From: Candidatus Azambacteria bacterium
GTDB lineage: Bacteria > Patescibacteriota > Minisyncoccia > GWC2-36-17 > WO2-46-25
Assembly (NCBI GenBank): GCA_024654415.1
Contig: JANLHQ010000099.1
Location: 1 to 27,782 of the forward strand
Length of the DNA stretch: 27,782 nt
Direction: 5' to 3'
The position numbers were made by a program, and so were the translations under genes. The notes beneath the pieces were generated by a model that saw only the letters and a program-made list of their open reading frames with translations, was not told where the DNA came from and made no database searches. Positions 23,048-27,782 of this stretch are shown piece after piece. Each line of letters begins with the position of its first letter. Positions within the stretch are counted from its first letter, which is position 1.

Positions 23048-23299
23048 ATGGATCATTTTGTATACATTCTTAAATGCGCGGATGGCACGTTCTATGTCGG
23101 TTCGACTAATAATCTTGAAAAAAGGGTTACTCAACACAATACGGCAAAGGCGGGTGCTCATTACACTAAAATTCGTCGACCAGTGGAGCTCGTGTATTTT
23201 GAGGTCGTAAAAACACTCATAAAGACGCGTCGGCGAGAGGCTGAGATCAAGCGGTGGCCAAGGGAAAAGAAGATAGAGTTAATCAAGTCTCACGCATAA
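23048..23299 (+). CDS. GIY-YIG nuclease domain protein (YhbQ/UPF0213 type)
   Basis: The 83-residue protein is a minimal GIY-YIG domain: VYILKC (GIY position, residues 5-10), FYVGSTNNLEKRVTQHN (YIG position plus the arginine helix), GAHYTKIRRPVELVYFE, and a C-terminal RRREAEIKRWPREKKIELI with the conserved glutamate. These small stand-alone proteins are widespread and may nick or bind DNA in repair; they are not homing enzymes in this form. The start is the ATG at 23048. AGGAG lies about 12 bp upstream, too far for an ideal site. The gene follows the EamA gene by 27 bp. Confidence 0.93.
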   Translation: MDHFVYILKCADGTFYVGSTNNLEKRVTQHNTAKAGAHYTKIRRPVELVYFEVVKTLIKTRRREAEIKRWPREKKIELIKSHA

Positions 23300-23303
23300 G
23301 TAT

Positions 23304-23332
23304 TTCACATGCGGATAAATATATGGTAGTAT
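23304..23332 (+). promoter_or_regulatory. promoter upstream of the ABC-F gene
   Basis: TTCACA (23304-23309), 17-bp spacer, TAGTAT (23327-23332) preceded by TGG (extended -10). The predicted start near 23339 gives a leader of about 72 nt. A second -10-like TATAGT (23398-23403) lies 7 bp before the ATG and could give a leaderless message. Confidence 0.6.
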
Positions 23333-23349
23333 GTTTGCTTATCATGTAG

Positions 23350-23394
23350 ATGAGATGGAAAGGTCCCGCATTTTCGCGGGATTGCGATTTATAG
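23350..23394 (+). other. possible leader peptide with hairpin before the ABC-F gene
   Basis: Within the predicted leader an ATG at 23350 opens a 14-codon frame (MRWKGPAFSRDCDL, stop TAG at 23392). It overlaps a small hairpin, CCCGC (23365-23369) / GCGGG (23376-23380). A start-stop ATGTAG lies just before it. Some ABC-F genes are controlled by leader-peptide attenuation, so this is worth noting. There is no ribosome site and the frame is short, so chance is quite possible. Confidence 0.25.
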
Positions 23395-23410
23395 CGTTAT
23401 AGTATCCTAT

Positions 23411-24865
23411 ATGGCTCAAAATGAAATTATAATTAGATTTGATGATGTGTCTTTCGAGTACGGGCACACCAAACCCATCCTGCATGAGGTAAGTTTTTCG
23501 GTGCGCCGAGGGATGAAAGTAGCTCTTATGGGCCAGAACGGCGCGGGAAAAAGTACGCTTTTTTCCTTGATAACAAAAGAGGCACAGCCAGAATCGGGGA
23601 AGGTGAATATTGATGGTGGCCTTTCTATTGCTACCGCGCGCCAAGTCATCCCACGCGATCAATTGGATCTGACGGTGCGGGAATTTTTTGAGAAATGCTT
23701 TCAAAAGAAAGTATATGACATTGACCCAAAAATCGCTGCGGTGCTTGAGGTGGTGCATCTTTCTGCTCCCCATGAGAGAATTATCAAGTCATTTTCTGGC
23801 GGGCAGCAGGCGCGACTATTGCTTGCATCAGCGCTTATTCAAGACCCCGATATTTTACTTCTCGATGAGCCGACAAATAATCTTGATAAGGCGGGTATCG
23901 CACATCTGACAAATTTTCTTAAAAAATATCAAAAAACGGTTATTGTTATTTCCCATGACTCCGGATTTTTAAATTCTTTCACTGACGGTGTTTTGTACCT
24001 CGATGTATTTACCAGAAACATTGAGTATTACGTGGGGAATTATTTTGATGTGGTTAAAGACATAACGGTGCGCATAGAAAAAGAAAACAGCAAGAATGCC
24101 CAGCTTGCAAAAGAGATTCAAGAAAATAAAGACAAAGCAAACTTCTTCGCGCAAAAAGGTGGGGGTATGCGTATGGTGGCAAAACGCATGCGTGAAAAGG
24201 CGCAGGATCTTGAAGAATCAAAAGTTGATGTGCGGAAGGAAGATAAAACAATTCGCCCATTTCACATACCCGCACAAAAGGATCTCATGGGGGATATTAT
24301 TACTATCACCTCGTTTACCACGCTTAAAAACCACAAGCCCGTATCACATAAAGTAAAAATCGCCCTCAAAAAAAATGAGCATCTATTACTTACGGGGCCC
24401 AATGGCATCGGTAAGAGTACATTGCTTGAGCTCATTGCGGGTGGGGATGCACCAGGAATAAGCGTGAACACAGAGGTTGAGATTGGATATTACAGACAAG
24501 ATTTTTCCACGCTTAATTTTGACGATACGGTGTATGATTCGCTGTTATCTATTATGCAGAAGCAGGATGAGCACGAGATGCGCTCAGTTGCCGCTGGCTT
24601 CCTCCTTACAGCAGATACTATGCGCACAAAAATCGGAAGCCTGTCAGAAGGACAAAAAGGGTTAGTCGCGTTTGCGCGCCTCGTACTGCAGAAGCCGGGA
24701 CTTCTAATTTTCGATGAACCGACTAATCATATCAATTTCAGACACATTCCATTTATCGCCGAGGCACTTAATACGTATCAGGGCGCGATGATTCTCGTGA
24801 GCCATGTGCCTTCATTTGTGAACAAAATCCGCATCGACGAGGTTCTCGATCTAGAGACATTATAG
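23411..24865 (+). CDS. ABC-F family ATPase (ribosome-associated)
   Basis: The 484-residue protein has two ABC ATPase domains and no membrane part. Domain 1: Walker A GQNGAGKST (41-49), signature SGGQQARLLLASAL, Walker B LLLDEPTNNLD. Domain 2: Walker A GPNGIGKST (329-337), signature LSEGQKGLVAFARL, Walker B LIFDEPTNHIN. Between them lies a charged, helical linker of roughly 80-90 residues, the part that reaches into the ribosome in this family. ABC-F proteins act on stalled ribosomes or protect them from antibiotics. The linker (MVAKRMREKAQDLEESK) is not clearly of a resistance type. The stop overlaps that of the convergent flavoprotein gene by 6 bp. Confidence 0.95.
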   Translation: MAQNEIIIRFDDVSFEYGHTKPILHEVSFSVRRGMKVALMGQNGAGKSTLFSLITKEAQPESGKVNIDGGLSIATARQVIPRDQLDLTVREFFEKCFQKKVYDIDPKIAAVLEVVHLSAPHERIIKSFSGGQQARLLLASALIQDPDILLLDEPTNNLDKAGIAHLTNFLKKYQKTVIVISHDSGFLNSFTDGVLYLDVFTRNIEYYVGNYFDVVKDITVRIEKENSKNAQLAKEIQENKDKANFFAQKGGGMRMVAKRMREKAQDLEESKVDVRKEDKTIRPFHIPAQKDLMGDIITITSFTTLKNHKPVSHKVKIALKKNEHLLLTGPNGIGKSTLLELIAGGDAPGISVNTEVEIGYYRQDFSTLNFDDTVYDSLLSIMQKQDEHEMRSVAAGFLLTADTMRTKIGSLSEGQKGLVAFARLVLQKPGLLIFDEPTNHINFRHIPFIAEALNTYQGAMILVSHVPSFVNKIRIDEVLDLETL

Positions 24866-26152
24866 ACTGTTTTTACCCGCCGCATCTCCTGCGACGAACC
24901 CAGTTGTCCAGCAGAGCTGGAGGCTGTAGCCACCGGAGGGCCGGTCTATGTTTAATATGTCACCGACAAGGTAAAGATTGGGGAATATTCGTGAACGCAT
25001 TGTTTTTGGGTCAATCTCTGTAAGTGAAACACCGCCACTGGTGATGATTGCCTTATCCATGCCCAGGAGCTTATCTGCGTGTACTGGAATATTTTTTAGG
25101 TGGGAAATAAGACGTAGACGTTCTTCGCGCGTGATACTGTTACACACCGTTTCTGGCTGTATTGCGCATTGCGCAAGAATGATGGGCACAAGCGCGGCGG
25201 GGATGAGTGTAGATAAGGAGTTGCCTATTTTTTTATTGCTATGCTCTGTAAATGTGTTTTGCAGTGTGATGTCGAGCTGTTCCTGATTAAGTGATGGGAG
25301 GACATCTATCGATACAATGACCTCTCCGGTTTTTAAAAGTTCTCCGATCTTTTTACTCATATGAAGGACGACAGGCCCACTTATGCCAAAGTGGGTAAAA
25401 AGGATCTTTCCTCGATCCGTTTTCTGTTTAACCATATTTTGAAACACACTGATTTGCGCGTCTGCGAGGGCAATGCCTGCTAGTTTTTTTATCCAAGGGT
25501 CTTTTATGACAACAGGCACCAGTGATGGCGTGGGTTCGGTGATTACATGGCCGATCTTTTTTAGCCATGTAAATCCTTCTCCGGTAGAACCTGTTTCTGG
25601 GTGAGAGCTTCCACCGGTTGCAATGATAATCGTGCGCGCGAGTACTTCTTTATTCGTGCGCAATAGTACTCCTGTTATTGTTGGTGAGGGCGTGCGAGAT
25701 ACGAGAAGATCACGAACAGGGGAGTTAGACATGATCGTTACGCCGCCGGCGCGCATGTATTCTATGAGTACATCCCACACCGATTGTGCGCGATTACTCA
25801 TAGGAAATACACGCTGTGCGTCTTCAATTTTTGTTTCCATACCATGAGTATGGAAAAACTCGAGCGTTTTACTGACATCCCATTGCGAGAAAGTAGAAAA
25901 AAGAAACTTGCCATCATCTTTGAGCTTCTCTAAAAATTTTCGCGTATCAAATTCCGCATTTGTAAGATTACATCTGCCACCCCCGGTAAGTAAAAGTTTT
26001 TTCCCGAGTGTGTCGTTTTTCTCTAGTAGTAGTACGCGTGCGCCATGCTCGGCTGCGCGTCCTGCGGCCATCATGCCTGCGGGACCGCCACCGACCACAA
26101 CAACATCCCATATTGCTGGCGGTGTAGCCGTGGGGTCCTTTTTTGAATTCAT
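24860..26152 (-). CDS. HI0933/BaiN-like NAD(P)/FAD-dependent oxidoreductase
   Basis: The 430-residue flavoprotein has an FAD-binding Rossmann start (VVVVGGGPAGMMAAGRAAEH, residues 17-36), then LTGGGRCNLTNAEF, the HI0933-family signature. The C-terminal FAD segment LVGDILNIDRPSGGYSLQLC is followed by GFVAGDAAG. The family includes YhiN and BaiN; substrates are mostly unknown. The ATG at 26152 is preferred to a TTG at 26167, because the latter lies inside the terminator hairpin of aspS. No Shine-Dalgarno sequence is seen. TATATT (26163-26158), 5 bp upstream, could be a -10 for a leaderless transcript. Confidence 0.93.
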   Translation of the reverse strand: MNSKKDPTATPPAIWDVVVVGGGPAGMMAAGRAAEHGARVLLLEKNDTLGKKLLLTGGGRCNLTNAEFDTRKFLEKLKDDGKFLFSTFSQWDVSKTLEFFHTHGMETKIEDAQRVFPMSNRAQSVWDVLIEYMRAGGVTIMSNSPVRDLLVSRTPSPTITGVLLRTNKEVLARTIIIATGGSSHPETGSTGEGFTWLKKIGHVITEPTPSLVPVVIKDPWIKKLAGIALADAQISVFQNMVKQKTDRGKILFTHFGISGPVVLHMSKKIGELLKTGEVIVSIDVLPSLNQEQLDITLQNTFTEHSNKKIGNSLSTLIPAALVPIILAQCAIQPETVCNSITREERLRLISHLKNIPVHADKLLGMDKAIITSGGVSLTEIDPKTMRSRIFPNLYLVGDILNIDRPSGGYSLQLCWTTGFVAGDAAGKNSL

Positions 26153-26162
26153 ATAGTAATAT

Positions 26163-26195
26163 AACAAACTCTCAGCCTACGGCGGAGAGTTTGTT
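26163..26195 (-). terminator. aspS terminator-like hairpin overlapping its stop codon and the next promoter
   Basis: An 11-bp stem (26163-26173 with 26185-26195, 11-nt loop) starts inside the aspS stop codon (26194-26196). In the direction of transcription it ends in GTT, followed by ATATTACTAT. The U-tract is interrupted, so termination may be partial. The same bases supply the possible -10 of the flavoprotein gene. Confidence 0.6.
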
Positions 26196-27588
26196 ATTTC
26201 TCCTCTATCGTTAAGCCGAGTTCTTTGAGCTGTGCGGCATCTATTTCTGCTGGAGCATTCATCATTGGGTCCCTTCCTTCGCCGGTCTTAGCAAAGGCGA
26301 TAACCTCACGGATGTTTGGCTCATTTTGAAGAATCATCATCAGTCGATCAATACCAGGCGCAAACCCACCGTGCGGCGGTGTGCCGTATTTAAATGCCTC
26401 AATCATGTGACCGAATTTTTTCTCCTGATCTTCTTTACTAATGTTCAGTAACTCAAATACGCGTTGCTGGATGTCTGCTTTGTGGATACGCATACTTCCG
26501 GAGCTTAATTCATATCCATTGAGTACGAGATCATATGAGTTTGCGCGAATAGCGTAGAGATCTTCTCCGCTCACGAGCTTTGGCATGTCTTCTTCTTTCA
26601 CTGAGCAGAATGGGTGGTGCGCGGCAGTAATAGCTCCCTCCTTGTTTTTTTCAAACATCGGGAAATCAACCACCCACGCGAATGCGAGCTCGTCAGGATC
26701 CTCTTTGTTCTCTCGTATGTCGGGTTTGTCAGAGCCGTATCGTTCCATTGATTCCGCATAGGTGAGGCGCGGAAATGGAGTTTTAGAAATTTTCTTTTTA
26801 GGGAAAAGCGTGGTTACAAGCTCGATAAACATCTCCTCAGTATATTGGAGAATATCTTCCTGAGTAACGAATGACATTTCATAATCAAGTTGGGTGAATT
26901 CCGGCTGGCGATCGCCTCGCGTATCTTCATCTCTAAAACATCGAGCAATTTGAAAATATTTTTCGAACCCCGCGATCATGCACAGTTGCTTGAATTGCTG
27001 GGGGGATTGGGGGAGTACATAGAATTTTCCGTTCTCAAGTCGCGATGGCACGACATATTCACGCGAACCCTCGGGAGTTCCTTTCATCATGATCGGTGTT
27101 TCTATTTCTACGAACCCGTTTTTATGCATGTAATCCCTAAAAAACGAAACAACCCTATCTCGAGTCCTGATGTTGTTTTGCATGCGTGGCCTTCGAAGAT
27201 CGAGATAGCGGTATTTGAGGCGTGTTTCGTCATTAACATCTCGCCCGTCTGCCTGAATATCGAATGGCGGAGTCTGGGCTTCATTGAGCACAGTGAGTGA
27301 GAGAAGCTCAAGTTCTACAGTGCCGTTGAGTTCATCTTTATTAATCATTCGCTCAGGGCGAGCGTTTACCATACCGGTTACTTCGATAACCCATTCTGGG
27401 CGGAGGGTAGTCGCGATTTGATGTGCTTCAGCGTGATTAGGCAGGGCGACCATCTGCACCATGCCGGTTGCATCGCGCAGATCAATAAAAATAAGCTTGC
27501 CGTGATCGCGCCGAATAGTAACCCAGCCATCAAGCCGTACTTCTTGGCCGATTTTTTCTTTGAGATCTTTGATGTATGTCCGTTCCAT
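26194..27588 (-). CDS. aspS: aspartyl-tRNA synthetase lacking the GAD insertion domain
   Basis: The class II synthetase charges tRNA-Asp (possibly also tRNA-Asn if non-discriminating). It has an N-terminal OB-fold anticodon domain (RLDGWVTIRRDHGKLIFIDL), the bacterial-type RYLDLRRP, motif 2 (FRDEDTRGDRQPEFTQLDYE) and motif 3 (GFAPGIDRLMMIL). The length is 464 residues against about 590 in E. coli. The gap falls between YGSDKPDIR and WVVDFPMFE: about 10-12 residues here, where the bacterial GAD domain of some 125-140 residues should be. This trimmed form is seen in small-genome lineages. The start ATG lies 7 bp after a perfect TATAAT and has no Shine-Dalgarno sequence. Confidence 0.96.
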   Translation of the reverse strand: MERTYIKDLKEKIGQEVRLDGWVTIRRDHGKLIFIDLRDATGMVQMVALPNHAEAHQIATTLRPEWVIEVTGMVNARPERMINKDELNGTVELELLSLTVLNEAQTPPFDIQADGRDVNDETRLKYRYLDLRRPRMQNNIRTRDRVVSFFRDYMHKNGFVEIETPIMMKGTPEGSREYVVPSRLENGKFYVLPQSPQQFKQLCMIAGFEKYFQIARCFRDEDTRGDRQPEFTQLDYEMSFVTQEDILQYTEEMFIELVTTLFPKKKISKTPFPRLTYAESMERYGSDKPDIRENKEDPDELAFAWVVDFPMFEKNKEGAITAAHHPFCSVKEEDMPKLVSGEDLYAIRANSYDLVLNGYELSSGSMRIHKADIQQRVFELLNISKEDQEKKFGHMIEAFKYGTPPHGGFAPGIDRLMMILQNEPNIREVIAFAKTGEGRDPMMNAPAEIDAAQLKELGLTIEEK

Positions 27589-27595
27589 GCGGGAA

Positions 27596-27601
27596 ATTAT
27601 A
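27596..27601 (-). promoter_or_regulatory. extended -10 giving a leaderless aspS transcript
   Basis: On the - strand TATAAT, preceded by TGC (extended -10), ends exactly 7 bp before the aspS ATG at 27588. The -35 position reads TATTCA (27624-27619), weak and inside the upstream gene. A start site at the ATG itself is predicted. Confidence 0.6.
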
Positions 27602-27608
27602 GCACAAA

Positions 27609-27782
27609 CTAAGCGTCCTGAATAGTACCCTGCTCGCGTAAAAGATCGTTTTCAAATGCAATAATTCCATGCACATCTTTTGCGTAATGAGAGACGTCGG
27701 GGAAATCAAGCGCTATGATCTTTTTATATACACTATTGATAAGTTTGCGTGTGCGCTCGACCTCATCTTTTTCAATAATAAG
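27609..27782 (-). CDS. C-terminal fragment of an unidentified protein (5' part outside window)
   Basis: Reading leftward from the right edge, one frame is open for 57 codons to a TAG at 27609-27611. It contains KDEVERTRKLINSVYKKIIA, then LDFPDVSHYAKDVHGIIAFE and a tail NDLLREQGTIQDA. It is helical and charged, with no membrane segment. The pattern recalls the C-terminal ends of RecB-like PD-(D/E)XK nuclease-domain proteins in Patescibacteria, but I cannot support that with motifs because the catalytic part would lie outside the window. It is upstream of aspS on the same strand, 20 bp apart. It was too short to be called by length alone; the uninterrupted frame and protein-like composition argue that it is real. 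Confidence 0.6.
   Translation of the reverse strand, partial: LIIEKDEVERTRKLINSVYKKIIALDFPDVSHYAKDVHGIIAFENDLLREQGTIQDA

Noticed and set aside
1..27782. CRISPR arrays, tRNA or rRNA genes, insertion sequences, prophage
   Set aside because: No regularly spaced repeats, cloverleaf-like segments, transposase or phage proteins were seen in either strand.

Overview
The window is about 27.8 kb of densely packed bacterial DNA with roughly 22 protein genes, mostly in short co-directional runs. I see no rRNA, tRNA, CRISPR array, insertion sequence or phage gene. The gene set points to a small-genome bacterium, probably Candidate Phyla Radiation (Patescibacteria, Parcubacteria-like). The pointers are an aspartyl-tRNA synthetase without its GAD insertion domain, a secreted coiled-coil/lytic transglycosylase protein, very short gaps, several genes without a Shine-Dalgarno sequence, and an isolated purL. 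This is inference from gene content; no taxonomic marker such as 16S is present.

Layout. 1-2160 (+): 3' end of a HAM1/RdgB-like gene, an S66 LD-carboxypeptidase/MccF-like peptidase and an alpha/beta hydrolase. 2161-2732: an orphan small gene ending in a strong terminator. 2792-6800: a promoter and a full-length, single-chain FGAM synthase (purL), closed by a bidirectional terminator. 6802-13420 (-): the most interesting part. An NrtR-type Nudix regulator gene is followed by nicotinamidase, a von Willebrand A protein, a PP2C-type phosphatase, a diverged Ser/Thr kinase with a beta-rich C-terminal half, and nicotinate phosphoribosyltransferase. Two matching inverted repeats, one over the nrtR promoter and one over the pncA promoter, are probable NrtR operators. 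13456-13950 (+): a small membrane protein with its own promoter and terminator. 14026-21040 (+): RNase R, a zinc-ribbon membrane protein, an Nramp-like transporter, a lytic transglycosylase and an ABC exporter. 21054-24865 (+): an HD hydrolase, a Nif3/YqfO-like domain protein, an EamA transporter, a GIY-YIG protein and an ABC-F ATPase. 24860-27782 (-): a HI0933/BaiN-like flavoprotein, AspRS, and the 3' end of an unidentified gene.

How the genes work together. Nicotinamidase and nicotinate phosphoribosyltransferase are consecutive steps of NAD salvage (nicotinamide to nicotinate to NaMN). They flank a vWA + PP2C + kinase set with the composition of the TerY-phosphorylation ('TerY-P') triad known from Ter-type stress systems. 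Gene order, uniform AAGGAG(G) ribosome sites, a 38-bp gene overlap and a shared operator-bearing promoter suggest that a phospho-signalling triad is expressed with NAD salvage under NrtR. I know of no description of this arrangement. The pncA leader can also fold in two mutually exclusive ways, and terminator-like hairpins separate parts of the operon.
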